31,283 bases of DNA from Bacteroidota bacterium (GTDB lineage: Bacteria; Bacteroidota; Bacteroidia; Flavobacteriales_D; Crocinitomicaceae): positions 1-31,283 of the forward strand of contig JAHKAT010000211.1 of the NCBI GenBank assembly GCA_018825925.1, written 5' to 3'. Under the pieces are notes generated by a model. The model saw only the letters and a list, made by a program, of their open reading frames with translations. It was not told where the DNA came from and ran no database searches. A program made the translations under genes and the position numbers. This document shows positions 1-8,172 of this stretch, piece after piece; position 1 is the first letter of the stretch, and each line of letters starts with the position of its first letter.

Positions 1-51
1 ATATTAATTTGTTTAACTTCTTTTATTTCGTTAATCATCTGAATTACAGAT

Positions 52-83
52 AAAAAAACACACCCGCCATATTAACGGGAGTG
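52..83 (-). terminator. Intrinsic terminator of hup
   Basis: Read on the minus strand, CACTCCCG pairs with CGGGTGTG (8 positions, one T-T mismatch) around a 9-base loop and is followed by seven T. It lies about 57 bases past the stop of the HU gene, so it most likely ends that transcript. Confidence 0.75.
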
Positions 84-139
84 CAAAAATAAGAATTATT
101 TTAATTATTTTCCAGTTGAATCAACTGAAGAATGCGAAA

Positions 140-430
140 TTATTTCACTTTGTTCTTCGTTTTCACCTCCTCAACAAAAGTTTTTGCTGGTTTAAAAGCA
201 GGAATGTTGTGAGCTGGAATCAGAATTGTCGTGTTCTTTGAAATGTTACGACCTGTTTTTGCCGCACGTTCTTTAACGATAAAGCTACCAAAACCTCTTA
301 AATAAACATTATCCCCTGCTGCTAATGAGTCCTTCACGCAAGACATCATAGACTCAACAGTTTTCAAAACCTCATTCTTCTCCAAGCCCGTTTCGCTTGC
401 GATTTTATTTACAATATCCGCTTTTGTCAT
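140..430 (-). CDS. hup: HU/IHF-family DNA-binding protein
   Basis: A 96-residue histone-like protein that binds and bends DNA and compacts the nucleoid. The whole protein is one HU/IHF fold: an N-terminal helical dimerisation part (MTKADIVNKIA), the GFGSF turn near residue 46, and the DNA-binding arm ending in the family signature AFKPAKTF. Length is normal for the family. It is transcribed alone, divergently from mutY, with its own TAnnTTTG promoter and a terminator after it. Whether it forms homodimers (HU) or is one partner of an IHF-like pair cannot be told from sequence; the symbol is generic. Confidence 0.93.
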   Translation of the reverse strand: MTKADIVNKIASETGLEKNEVLKTVESMMSCVKDSLAAGDNVYLRGFGSFIVKERAAKTGRNISKNTTILIPAHNIPAFKPAKTFVEEVKTKNKVK

Positions 431-474
431 TTTGTAATACTTTTGTTTGTAATTATCCTTGTAAAATCAGGGTG

Positions 475-506
475 CAAAAGTATCAAACCTTGTTGACATA
501 AATCAA
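475..506 (-). promoter_or_regulatory. Bacteroidota-type promoter of hup
   Basis: On the minus strand, TACTTTTG (475-482) matches the Bacteroidota -7 element TAnnTTTG exactly, and TTG (504-506) lies 21 bases upstream as a -33 element. The predicted start is about 40 bases before the hup ATG. Confidence 0.6.
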
Positions 507-508
507 GT

Positions 509-516
509 TATTTTTG
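509..516 (+). promoter_or_regulatory. Probable -7 element for mutY
   Basis: TATTTTTG matches TAnnTTTG and ends 24 bases before the mutY ATG. The only upstream TTG at a usable distance (490-492) leaves a 16-base spacer, shorter than usual, so the -33 half is weak. The hup and mutY promoters overlap back to back. Confidence 0.4.
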
Positions 517-540
517 CTTTTTTTTATTTTTTTTAGTTTT

Positions 541-1545
541 ATGTTACAACAAATCAAGACAATACTTCTAAAATGGTACTCTCAAAATCAACGAGAACTG
601 CCTTGGCGAACAACAAAAGACCCTTATTTTATTTGGTTGTCAGAAATTATTCTTCAACAAACCAGAGTTCAGCAAGGACTCTCTTATTATCAATTGTTTA
701 CTGAGAAATTTCCTACGATTTTCGATCTTGCAAATGCCGATGAACAAACTGTTTTAAACACTTGGCAAGGCTTAGGTTACTATTCAAGGGCCAGGAATTT
801 ACATGCAACTTCTCGCATTATTGTCCATCAATACAAAGGAGTATTTCCATCTAGTTTTGAAGAAATAAAATCGTTGAAGGGTATAGGGAATTATACTGCC
901 GCTGCAATAAGTTCTTTTGCCTTCGACTTGCCTTATGCCGTTGTGGATGGAAATGTCTACCGTGTGCTGAGTCGTGTTTTTGACGAGGATTCACCTATTG
1001 ATTCATCTGCTGGACAAAAATTATTTCAAAATTTAGCAAATAATCTACTCAACACCTCTTTTCCGGCTAATCACAATCAAGCCATTATGGAATTCGGAGC
1101 TTTACAATGTGTGCCTGTAAATCCCAACTGCGACATCTGTGTTTTAAATCAGCACTGTTTAGGGCGCCAAAACAATAGAATCAATGTTCTCCCTGTGAAA
1201 GAAAAGAAAACAAAAGTGTCGAAAGTACAAATTGACTATTCTATTCACTTCGATGAAAATAAAATATTACTCAGGAAAAGATTGGGTAAAGGAATTTGGC
1301 AACATTTATACGAATTCCCGCATTGCATAGACATGCCCAAAGACCCTCCTGTTTTCAGTGAAACACATTTACTTTCCCATCAAAAACTTACTCTTAATTA
1401 TTATCGAAACGTAAACAATACAATAGCCTTTGAAGAAAATGGTCTAGAATGGGTAAATATTAAAGACCTAGAATCATACCCCAAACCCAAGCCAATTCAA
1501 TCATTTATAGATAATTACTTAGATGAATTAAATTCTGAAAATTGA
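541..1545 (+). CDS. mutY: A/G-specific adenine DNA glycosylase MutY
   Basis: Removes adenine mispaired with 8-oxoguanine or guanine in base-excision repair. The 334 residues show the expected order: catalytic Glu35 in SEIILQQT, a helix-hairpin-helix (LKGIGNYTAAAI), catalytic Asp136 in VVDGNVYR, the [4Fe-4S] cysteines C190, C197, C200 and C206 with C-x6-C-x2-C-x5-C spacing, and a C-terminal NUDIX-like domain that recognises 8-oxoG. A TTG at 514 would extend the frame, but it overlaps the likely -7 element and adds only hydrophobic residues, so the ATG at 541 is chosen. It is followed by ssb, which has its own promoter. Confidence 0.95.
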   Translation: MLQQIKTILLKWYSQNQRELPWRTTKDPYFIWLSEIILQQTRVQQGLSYYQLFTEKFPTIFDLANADEQTVLNTWQGLGYYSRARNLHATSRIIVHQYKGVFPSSFEEIKSLKGIGNYTAAAISSFAFDLPYAVVDGNVYRVLSRVFDEDSPIDSSAGQKLFQNLANNLLNTSFPANHNQAIMEFGALQCVPVNPNCDICVLNQHCLGRQNNRINVLPVKEKKTKVSKVQIDYSIHFDENKILLRKRLGKGIWQHLYEFPHCIDMPKDPPVFSETHLLSHQKLTLNYYRNVNNTIAFEENGLEWVNIKDLESYPKPKPIQSFIDNYLDELNSEN

Positions 1546-1560
1546 ATTCTGAATTCATTT

Positions 1561-1593
1561 TTTGGCTTTCACAAGGTCATTCTCCTATATTTG
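1561..1593 (+). promoter_or_regulatory. Bacteroidota-type promoter of ssb operon
   Basis: TTTG (1561-1564), a 21-base spacer, then TATATTTG (1586-1593): the cleanest -33/-7 pair in the window. The predicted start leaves a leader of only about 8-10 bases before the ssb ATG. It probably also serves gldE, gldD and folK. Confidence 0.7.
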
Positions 1594-1607
1594 TAATAAA
1601 ATAAATA

Positions 1608-2054
1608 ATGGCTGGAAGCGTAAACAAAGTTATTCTTATCGGAAATTTAGGGAAAGACCCCGAAGTTCGGAAACTTGAAAGCGGAGCAACTGTGGCCAAT
1701 TTTTCTGTTGCTACATCAGATAATTACACGGATAAAAGTACTGGCGAAAAGAAAGAAATTACTGATTGGCACGACATCGTGGTTTGGAGAGGACTTGCCG
1801 AAGTAGTAGAGAAATATGTGCGAAAAGGAATGAAGGTCTATATTGAAGGCCGTTTAAAAAAACGATCTTGGCAAGACAAAGAAGGTCAAACGAGATATAC
1901 TACCGAAGTTTTAGCCGATAACCTCACCATTTTATCTCGCCCTGATAATCAAGAGCGAAGTAATCTGCCCAATTATTCGTCACAAGATACCCCGCCAGCG
2001 CCAAGCAAGATTGATGAATTGCTTAATGACGACCCTAACGATCTTCCATTTTAA
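1608..2054 (+). CDS. ssb: Single-stranded DNA-binding protein
   Basis: Coats single-stranded DNA during replication, recombination and repair. An OB-fold domain occupies about residues 1-112 (VNKVILIGNLGKDPEVR at the start; the DWHDIVVWRG strand; GMKVYIEGRLKKRSW). A short disordered linker is followed by the acidic C-terminal tip DDPNDLPF, the usual docking peptide for partner proteins. At 148 residues it is a normal chromosomal SSB. It starts a compact run with gldE 9 bases downstream, an order I recall from other Flavobacteriia. Confidence 0.96.
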   Translation: MAGSVNKVILIGNLGKDPEVRKLESGATVANFSVATSDNYTDKSTGEKKEITDWHDIVVWRGLAEVVEKYVRKGMKVYIEGRLKKRSWQDKEGQTRYTTEVLADNLTILSRPDNQERSNLPNYSSQDTPPAPSKIDELLNDDPNDLPF

Positions 2055-2063
2055 TTATATCAC

Positions 2064-3440
2064 ATGGACGAATCGATGCCCCAACCCATTATTGACCCTC
2101 TGGTCACCTTTTTACAAAGTGGATTTGCAAGTAACGACTGGATAAGCCTGTTTGTTGTTTTTATTTTACTAGCTTGCTCAGCTCTTATTTCAGGTTCAGA
2201 AGCTGCGTTTTTTTCCTTAAGTCCCGCCGAAAAAGATTGTCTCAAAGTAGATGAATCTAAAAAAGGTAAAACAGCACAAAACTTATTAAAAAAACCACAA
2301 GAATTACTAGCTACAATACTAATAGTCAATAACTTTGTCAATGTAGGACTTGTAATCTTGTCAAGTGCTTTGTTACAAAAGATCTATCCACCTGCCCCTG
2401 GAAATGAAACAATAAGATTGGTGGTTGAGATTTTTTCTATCACCCTTACCCTCTTATTGATTGGGGAAGTTATTCCGAAAATTTACGCCACAAAAAACGC
2501 ATTGAAATTCTCGCTTTCAATGTCGGGAACTCTCTTCAATTTAAGTAATTTACCGCCAATTTCTTGGTTGAAATCATTTTTAGTTAACGGCTCCAATATT
2601 ATCCACAAAAAAGCGAAAAGAAAAGGTATAAAAATCTCTTCGGATGAATTGGAACAAGCCTTAGCACTGACTAAAGAGGATCACACATCCAAAGAAGAGC
2701 ATAAAATTCTTGAAGGTATAGTCAAGTTTGGCAACACTGAAGTTTGCCAGATAATGCGCTCAAGAATGGACGTAGTAGCCCTTGAAAACGACCTAAAGTT
2801 CACAGAAGTAATGAACATCATTTTGAATAGCGGTTACTCAAGGATTCCTGTGTTTAAAGAAAGTTTTGATGATGTTATAGGTATCTTATTTGTTAAAGAT
2901 TTACTTCCCTATTTGAATCAAACTGAAAACGAAGAATTTAATTGGATCAGATTAATTAGAAAGCCATTCTTTGTGCCTGAGAATAAAAAAATTGACGACC
3001 TTTTAAAAGAATTTCAAGGTAAAAAAGTCCATATGGCGGTTGTCGTTGATGAATATGGTGGTTCAAGCGGGGTTTGTACGCTGGAAGATATTTTAGAAGA
3101 AATCGTAGGAGATATCACCGATGAATTTGATGCAGATGAAATTGCTTTCACAAAAATTGATGATCGAACATATATTTTTGAAGGCAAAACTGCATTGGTG
3201 GACCTTTATAAAGTAATAGACATTGACGGAAGAGAATTCGAATCCAACAAAGGTGATGCTGATAGTATCGGTGGTTTTATTGTAGAAAATGCAGGGAGAA
3301 TTCCACGAAACAATGAATATATTGACATTGACTCATTTAGATTGATTGTGGAATCTTCAGACAAAAGAAGGGTTAAACTCGTTAAAGTTATTTGTCCTTT
3401 AGATGAAACCCCTGTAACGATTATTGGAACAAATGAATAG
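2064..3440 (+). CDS. gldE: Gliding motility membrane protein GldE (CNNM/CorC type)
   Basis: A 458-residue inner-membrane protein of the CNNM/CorC (HlyC-like) family. An N-terminal DUF21 region has several hydrophobic segments (about residues 28-50, 84-112 and 117-140). Two CBS domains follow (about 225-345, including VCQIMRSRMDVVAL and VVVDEYGGSSGVCTLEDILEEIVGDI), then a C-terminal CorC/HlyC transporter-associated domain. The family includes Mg2+ exporters. GldE is reported as needed with GldD for gliding and stability of the machinery in Flavobacterium johnsoniae. The call as GldE rather than a generic CorC homologue rests on the adjacent gldD. Confidence 0.9.
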   Translation: MDESMPQPIIDPLVTFLQSGFASNDWISLFVVFILLACSALISGSEAAFFSLSPAEKDCLKVDESKKGKTAQNLLKKPQELLATILIVNNFVNVGLVILSSALLQKIYPPAPGNETIRLVVEIFSITLTLLLIGEVIPKIYATKNALKFSLSMSGTLFNLSNLPPISWLKSFLVNGSNIIHKKAKRKGIKISSDELEQALALTKEDHTSKEEHKILEGIVKFGNTEVCQIMRSRMDVVALENDLKFTEVMNIILNSGYSRIPVFKESFDDVIGILFVKDLLPYLNQTENEEFNWIRLIRKPFFVPENKKIDDLLKEFQGKKVHMAVVVDEYGGSSGVCTLEDILEEIVGDITDEFDADEIAFTKIDDRTYIFEGKTALVDLYKVIDIDGREFESNKGDADSIGGFIVENAGRIPRNNEYIDIDSFRLIVESSDKRRVKLVKVICPLDETPVTIIGTNE

Positions 3441-3441
3441 T

Positions 3442-4023
3442 ATGAAGATTTTAAGTCTCGTTTTAATTTCCTTATTTCTCGCTGGCGCTTTTTCATGCTC
3501 TGGCGACAATAACTTTATTCCTAAACCGCCTACTTATTTAAAATTAGATTTACCCACTCCAAAGTACATTTCTTTTAGCGATTCTTGTCCTTATACATTT
3601 GAAATACCAAGTTTTTATTCATTAAAAACTGTCCTTGCTGGTGAGTGTCATAAAGATATAGACCTTGGTCCTTTAAATGGTGTTATTCATTTTTCGTACA
3701 TCCCCATGGTAGAGCCGCTTTCAGCCTACGTGAACTACTCGATAGATAAAGTTGACGAACACAAGATAAAGGCAACCGCAATCAATGACACTCGATTTAT
3801 TGATACTGCCCATCATGTTTTTGGGACTTTGTTTGAATTAAAAGGAGACGTAGCTTCTCCCTTTCAGTTTTATTTAACTGATTCGACAAAAAATTTCGTG
3901 AGTGGCGTTGTTTATTTCAATAGTCAACCCAACTATGATTCTTTAAAACCTTCTTTGGACTATTTAAAAAAAGATTTACTCCATATGATTGAAACTTTCA
4001 GATGGAAAAAACAGCAACCATAG
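3442..4023 (+). CDS. gldD: Gliding motility lipoprotein GldD
   Basis: A 193-residue predicted lipoprotein: hydrophobic signal followed by AFSC with lipidated Cys19. The mature part begins with PKPPTYLKLDLP and contains the CPYTFEIPSFY segment I associate with GldD. GldD is a cell-envelope component essential for gliding and type IX secretion; its biochemical role is unknown. The signal peptide starts naturally at ATG 3442; an in-frame ATG at 3433 would overlap the gldE end. The 3' end overlaps folK by 22 bases, so gldE, gldD and folK are probably translationally coupled. Confidence 0.88.
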   Translation: MKILSLVLISLFLAGAFSCSGDNNFIPKPPTYLKLDLPTPKYISFSDSCPYTFEIPSFYSLKTVLAGECHKDIDLGPLNGVIHFSYIPMVEPLSAYVNYSIDKVDEHKIKATAINDTRFIDTAHHVFGTLFELKGDVASPFQFYLTDSTKNFVSGVVYFNSQPNYDSLKPSLDYLKKDLLHMIETFRWKKQQP

Positions 4024-4514
4024 TTTATATAGGTTTAGGCACCAACATAGGCAATAAACCTCAAAATCTTTTTGACAGCATCAATTTTATTGATCAACGA
4101 ATAGGAAGGTTAGTAAAATCGTCAAATTTTTATTCCACGCCACCTTTTGAAATGCAGAGTAAGAATGACTTCTGGAACGCCTGCATCCAGATAGAAACCT
4201 ACTTGAATCCATTCGAAATTTTAGAAGAAATACAGAAAATAGAGCAAGATATGGGTCGAGCGGCTAAGTCCATCAATAAAAATTACCAAGATCGGATCAT
4301 AGACATTGACCTCTTGTTTTTTGGAAATGAGTGCATTGAAGACCCAAAGCTAACCCTTCCTCATCCTGAATGGCAAAATAGACTCTTCGTTTTAGTACCA
4401 CTAAATGAACTGATCGACCGTTTAAATATTTCTGGAAATTGTCACCATTTAGCCAAACTTATTAACAAACTTGGGTCTCAAGCCATTCCAAAACAGGAAT
4501 TAAAGTTTTTTTAA
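4002..4514 (+). CDS. folK: 2-amino-4-hydroxy-6-hydroxymethyldihydropteridine pyrophosphokinase
   Basis: HPPK transfers pyrophosphate from ATP to hydroxymethyl-dihydropterin in folate synthesis. All family blocks are present in 170 residues: YIGLGTNIGNKPQNL at the start, SSNFYSTPPF with FWNACI (pterin pocket), QDMGR, the signature DRIIDIDLLFFGN with the metal-binding Asp pair, and LPHPEWQNRLFVLVPL. It begins inside the end of gldD (22-base overlap, different frame). Its presence with gliding genes looks like operon economy rather than a functional link. Confidence 0.95.
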   Translation: MEKTATIVYIGLGTNIGNKPQNLFDSINFIDQRIGRLVKSSNFYSTPPFEMQSKNDFWNACIQIETYLNPFEILEEIQKIEQDMGRAAKSINKNYQDRIIDIDLLFFGNECIEDPKLTLPHPEWQNRLFVLVPLNELIDRLNISGNCHHLAKLINKLGSQAIPKQELKFF

Positions 4515-4536
4515 ACAAATTGTAATTCACAAATAC

Positions 4537-4569
4537 TTGCTTTAAACCAATTTTTTTTTGTTAATATTG
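4537..4569 (+). promoter_or_regulatory. Possible promoter of the OmpA/TPR lipoprotein gene
   Basis: TTG (4537-4539), a 22-base spacer and TAATATTG (4562-4569), which differs from TAnnTTTG at one position, lie 31 bases before the start codon. A moderate match only. Confidence 0.3.
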
Positions 4570-4599
4570 CATTTCATTTGAAGAAATTAATAAAATAAT

Positions 4600-6294
4600 A
4601 TGAAAAAACAATCTCTAACAGGCTTAGCTTTCTTAGCTCTAACAGGTTCGTTAATAACAAGTTGTGACCTACTAAAAGACCTTGAGTATACTGTTACACC
4701 TTGTCCGCTTGAGTTACATGGTGACTCCGTTCGTGTGAAAATCGATGTTGATTTTCCAGAAAAAGGAATTCGTAAAAAAGTTAGAGCTGAAATTCAACCG
4801 ATGTTAGGTGATGTGGCTCTTAAGCCAGTTACCGTTCAAGGTGAAAAGGCTACTGGCAACGGTTCTGTTGTTCAATTCAAAGCAGGAGGAAAAATCTCTT
4901 ACTACGATGTAGTTCAGTATCAATCTTCATTTGAAAATACAGAATTAAACATTACTGGTAAAGTTTTTAAAGGAACAAAAGAAAAAGAAGAATTAGGTCC
5001 TATCAAAATTTGTGATGGAACTGTAATCACTCCATTATCAGTAAGCAAAGATTTCAAAGTAATTATGGAGAAGGACAACTTCAAAAGAGTTACTGAGCAG
5101 TCTTACAACGCTATGATTAACTTTGAAAAAGGGAAATCAGTTGTACGTCCAGGTGAGTTGAAAGATAAAGATATTATCGACTTAGCAAATTGGATGAAAA
5201 ATGCTGAAGGGAATGCAAAAATCAAAATTAACTCTATAGACGTTATTGGTTATGCTTCTCCTGAAGGTGAAGAAGACAAAAACAACACTTTGTCTACTGA
5301 CCGTTCAACTAGCGCTAAAGATGCAGCAATGAACTTGGCTAAAACTTCAGGTAACAAAATCGGACAAACTGAAATCTACAAATTAGATGGACGTGGTGAA
5401 GATTATGCTGGATTTAAAGTTGAATTGGAGAAGTCTTCAATGAACACAGACGAGAAAAACTTGGTGATCCGAGTATTAGAAATGCATAAAGATCCAGCAA
5501 CTCGCGAAACTGAAATGCGTAACATGGGTAAAACATTTAGCTATTTAGATGCTAACATCTTCCCTAAATTACGTCGTTCTGAAATCAAAGTTAACTACGA
5601 GAAAAATGGTTATTCTGACGAAGAATTGAAAACGATTGGTTCTGCAACTCCTGAGAAATTAGAATTAGAAGAGTTATTGTTCGGAGCAACTTTAGTTTCT
5701 GACATGGATACTAAATTGAAAATGTACAAAGCTGCTCAAGCGAAGTACCCAACTGATCACAGAGCTTATAACAATGCAGGTGGTATCTTATTCATGCAAA
5801 ACAAAATGGCTGATGCTAAAGCGATGTTTGAAAAAGCAAACAACATGAAAGACAACGCTATCGCTAAGAATAACTTAGGTGCAGTAGCTGGTGTTCAAGG
5901 AAATCGTGCTGAAGCAGTTAAATTGTTAGCGCAAGGAAAAGGTTCTGGTGCTGAAAATGGTTATAACTTCGGTATCTACAATGTATTGGATGGGAAATAT
6001 GCTGAAGCAGTTTCTAACTTCGGTTCTGAGCCTTCTTACAACAAAGCATTGGCAACAATGTTGAATGGTAGCCCAGAAGCAGCAATCAAAACTATCAACG
6101 AATCTGTAGACAAAGAAACAGCAAGAGGTTACTACCTTAAAGCAATTGCTAATGCTCGTTTGAACAAAGCTGGTGAAATGGCTTCAAACTTGAAAACGGC
6201 AATCGATAAAGATTCTTCAATGAAAGCGAAAGCTGCTAAAGACATGGAGTTTTTCAAATTCAGAGAAGATAGCGCTTTTATAGCTTTGCTATAA
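4600..6294 (+). CDS. OmpA-like and TPR-containing lipoprotein
   Basis: A 564-residue predicted lipoprotein (signal ending ITSC, lipid Cys22). The middle part has an OmpA-like stretch: NFEKGKSVVRPGE, then GYASPEGEEDKNNTLSTDRS around residues 217-236, as in peptidoglycan-associated OmpA domains of Bacteroidota. From about residue 375 to the end there are TPR-like helical repeats (AQAKYPTDHRAYNNAGGILFMQNKMADAKAMFEKA). It is therefore probably anchored in the outer membrane, touching peptidoglycan and scaffolding partners. A monocistronic gene with a strong terminator suggests abundant expression. The specific role is unknown; it is not PorE/PorW by anything I can see. Confidence 0.75.
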   Translation: MKKQSLTGLAFLALTGSLITSCDLLKDLEYTVTPCPLELHGDSVRVKIDVDFPEKGIRKKVRAEIQPMLGDVALKPVTVQGEKATGNGSVVQFKAGGKISYYDVVQYQSSFENTELNITGKVFKGTKEKEELGPIKICDGTVITPLSVSKDFKVIMEKDNFKRVTEQSYNAMINFEKGKSVVRPGELKDKDIIDLANWMKNAEGNAKIKINSIDVIGYASPEGEEDKNNTLSTDRSTSAKDAAMNLAKTSGNKIGQTEIYKLDGRGEDYAGFKVELEKSSMNTDEKNLVIRVLEMHKDPATRETEMRNMGKTFSYLDANIFPKLRRSEIKVNYEKNGYSDEELKTIGSATPEKLELEELLFGATLVSDMDTKLKMYKAAQAKYPTDHRAYNNAGGILFMQNKMADAKAMFEKANNMKDNAIAKNNLGAVAGVQGNRAEAVKLLAQGKGSGAENGYNFGIYNVLDGKYAEAVSNFGSEPSYNKALATMLNGSPEAAIKTINESVDKETARGYYLKAIANARLNKAGEMASNLKTAIDKDSSMKAKAAKDMEFFKFREDSAFIALL

Positions 6295-6317
6295 TCTGAG
6301 CAATCTCAAATTATTTC

Positions 6318-6351
6318 AAAAGGCTTCGAATTATTTCGAAGCCTTTTTTTT
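6318..6351 (+). terminator. Intrinsic terminator, overlapping the convergent gene's stop
   Basis: AAAAGGCTTCGAA (6318-6330), loop TTAT, TTCGAAGCCTTTT (6335-6347), a perfect 13-bp stem continuing into a run of T to 6351. It ends the lipoprotein transcript. The convergent glycosyltransferase gene has its last codons and TAA inside this hairpin. Confidence 0.9.
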
Positions 6352-7278
6352 GTGCAATTGATTTAAATAAATCTGTTCGTATTGTCCGGCCGTTGGATAA
6401 TTCACCATTTCAAAACCCAAATACTGTTGATCCAAAAAAGTGCTATATCCTCCTCTAGAATGAATTATTCGAGATTGCACCAGTATGTTGTCCAAAAGAA
6501 CTTGTTCGAGGCTAGAGATTACCTCTACGCTCGAATTTTGGGGTACTCTATAGTTTTCATTCACTCCAATCAACTTTGAGTCACTATCACTCCAATCTAT
6601 TTGCTTCTCAAACTGTGCTAGTAATTGCGAGCGAAAAGGCTCTGGACCAGTCAGTAAATAGGTAATGAATTTTTTATCTTTTGAAGACTTGTTTTCAAAC
6701 CGACTCGGCCATCCTACAAAAAACAATTTCATTGGAGGTGTTTTCCCAACAGCTGTCATTTTTCCCGATAACAAACTCTGCTCATTGTCCAACAACCAAA
6801 TTTCATCAAATCTCAAAACCGCCTTGTGATGCATCTTATTTACAAGACAATTTAATGAAGGGGTGATATAATTCAATTGATGGGTTATAAAAACTGACTT
6901 TATATTTTTAGAATGCAAACCATAAATGTGGTCTGAGAGAATCAAATCAATTTTATGTGCTTTAATCAAAGCTTCTGCTTTTTTTTGCAAATCCTTTAGT
7001 TGATTTTTCCATTTGGGATACTTCAATAAGATTTCCACTCCAAAAGAATTCAACCCATTAAAATCTACCGAAAAGCCCTCCCAAACTTGAGACGAATAGG
7101 GCGATAAGTACGTTTTTAGCTGATTTAACTGTCTGTTTGTTCCAATAATATGAATTTGATTGTTTTGATTTTGTAAAACCTTTAAAATTGGAATACTCCT
7201 CATTAAATGACCATCTCCCCAATTTAATGCGACAAATAAAATCTTTCTCTCAGAAATTGGATATGGTAGACTAAACAT
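6331..7278 (-). CDS. GT-B type glycosyltransferase (MurG-like fold)
   Basis: A 315-residue protein resembling glycosyltransferases of the GT-B/UDP-GlcNAc transferase class. The N-terminal Rossmann half begins ILFVALNWGDGHLMRSIPILKVL, with the glycine-rich donor/acceptor loop and a substrate-type His (GDGH). The C-terminal half has IIHSRGGYSTFLD followed by YPTAGQYEQ, comparable to the donor-binding end of glycosyltransferase family 28 (HSGGxxT, then PGQxEQ). No signal or membrane segment is evident, so it is probably cytosolic or peripheral. Donor and acceptor cannot be predicted. It is a single gene, divergent from clpP and convergent with the lipoprotein gene; its last codons are encoded by the terminator hairpin. 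Confidence 0.65.
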   Translation of the reverse strand: MFSLPYPISERKILFVALNWGDGHLMRSIPILKVLQNQNNQIHIIGTNRQLNQLKTYLSPYSSQVWEGFSVDFNGLNSFGVEILLKYPKWKNQLKDLQKKAEALIKAHKIDLILSDHIYGLHSKNIKSVFITHQLNYITPSLNCLVNKMHHKAVLRFDEIWLLDNEQSLLSGKMTAVGKTPPMKLFFVGWPSRFENKSSKDKKFITYLLTGPEPFRSQLLAQFEKQIDWSDSDSKLIGVNENYRVPQNSSVEVISSLEQVLLDNILVQSRIIHSRGGYSTFLDQQYLGFEMVNYPTAGQYEQIYLNQLHKKKASK

Positions 7279-7370
7279 CGTTAATGTTGGTTAAAATTCT
7301 TCGGAAAAACACCAAAGAAACCTTTTAATTTCAAAACGTTCCAAATCAGTTTCAATAAATTTCTAATTTT

Positions 7371-8054
7371 ATGTACAAAATTGAAAAAATGGACAAAAAC
7401 GAATTTACAAAATATGCTACTAAGCACATGGGTATTAACAGTACCTATTTAGGGCATTACATAGAATCATCAATGACTCCTTACATTATTGAGGAACGTC
7501 CGATGAACATGACTCAAATGGACGTGTTTTCTCGTTTAATGATGGATCGTATAATTTTTTTAGGAACAGGAATAAACGACCAGGTTGCCAATATTATTAA
7601 TGCTCAGTTATTGTTTTTAGAGTCAGTAGACCCTAAAAAAGACATTCAAATTTACTTGAATTCTCCAGGAGGTTCGGTTTATGCAGGATTGGGTATTTAT
7701 GATACTATGCAGTTTATCAAGCCGGATGTAGCAACAATTTGTACTGGTATGGCAGCTTCAATGGGCGCTGTATTGATGTGTGCAGGTGCAGCAGGTAAGC
7801 GTTCTGCCTTAAAACATTCACGAGTTATGATTCACCAACCCTTAGGAGGCGCACAAGGTCAGGCATCAGATATCGAAATCACCGCAAGAGAGATTCAAAA
7901 GTTGAAAAAAGAACTTTATGAAATTATCGCTCATCATTCTGGACAGACTTACGAAAAAGTTTGGGAGGATTCTGATAGAGATTATTGGATGACCGCAGAA
8001 GAGTCGAAAGCGTACGGTATGATTGATGATATCTTGGTTAGAAATCCTAGATAA
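7371..8054 (+). CDS. clpP: ATP-dependent Clp protease proteolytic subunit
   Basis: The serine peptidase barrel of ClpXP. The catalytic triad is visible: Ser130 in GMAASMGA, His155 in MIHQPLGG, and Asp204 in DSDRDYWMTAEES. The substrate strand (IQIYLNSPGGSVYAGLGIYD) and the YGMIDDIL ending are typical. At 227 residues it is slightly longer than average because of an N-terminal extension, which may be a processed propeptide. ATG at 7389 is an alternative start. It is followed by a terminator and then clpX, which has its own -7 element, so the pair may be partly uncoupled. Confidence 0.96.
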   Translation: MYKIEKMDKNEFTKYATKHMGINSTYLGHYIESSMTPYIIEERPMNMTQMDVFSRLMMDRIIFLGTGINDQVANIINAQLLFLESVDPKKDIQIYLNSPGGSVYAGLGIYDTMQFIKPDVATICTGMAASMGAVLMCAGAAGKRSALKHSRVMIHQPLGGAQGQASDIEITAREIQKLKKELYEIIAHHSGQTYEKVWEDSDRDYWMTAEESKAYGMIDDILVRNPR

Positions 8055-8070
8055 TTTTTATATTTAATTA

Positions 8071-8102
8071 AGAAGACCAACCTAGCCGTTGGTTTTCTTT
8101 TT
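8071..8102 (+). terminator. Intrinsic terminator after clpP
   Basis: An 11-bp stem with one G-T wobble (8071-8081 with 8088-8098), loop CTAGCC, then T-rich sequence to 8102. It separates clpP from clpX. Confidence 0.7.
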
Positions 8103-8116
8103 CTGTAAAATATCAT

Positions 8117-8124
8117 TAACTTTG
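8117..8124 (+). promoter_or_regulatory. -7 element of a clpX promoter
   Basis: TAACTTTG fits TAnnTTTG exactly, just past the clpP terminator. A -33 TTG at normal spacing is not present (TTTT at 8093-8096 is nearest), so the strength is unclear. The predicted leader is about 43 bases. Confidence 0.45.
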
Positions 8125-8172
8125 TCGCTACGGGTCGTTGGTGTATGCCAAGGACCTTTTTATTTTGAAAAC

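Noticed and set aside
514..540. TTG start extending MutY by nine residues
   Set aside because: The extension overlaps the probable -7 element and adds a hydrophobic run not seen in MutY; ATG at 541 fits the family.
8089..8172. Longer ClpX N-terminus from TTG 8089
   Set aside because: This stretch is the clpP terminator and clpX promoter; the zinc finger starts seven residues after the ATG at 8173.
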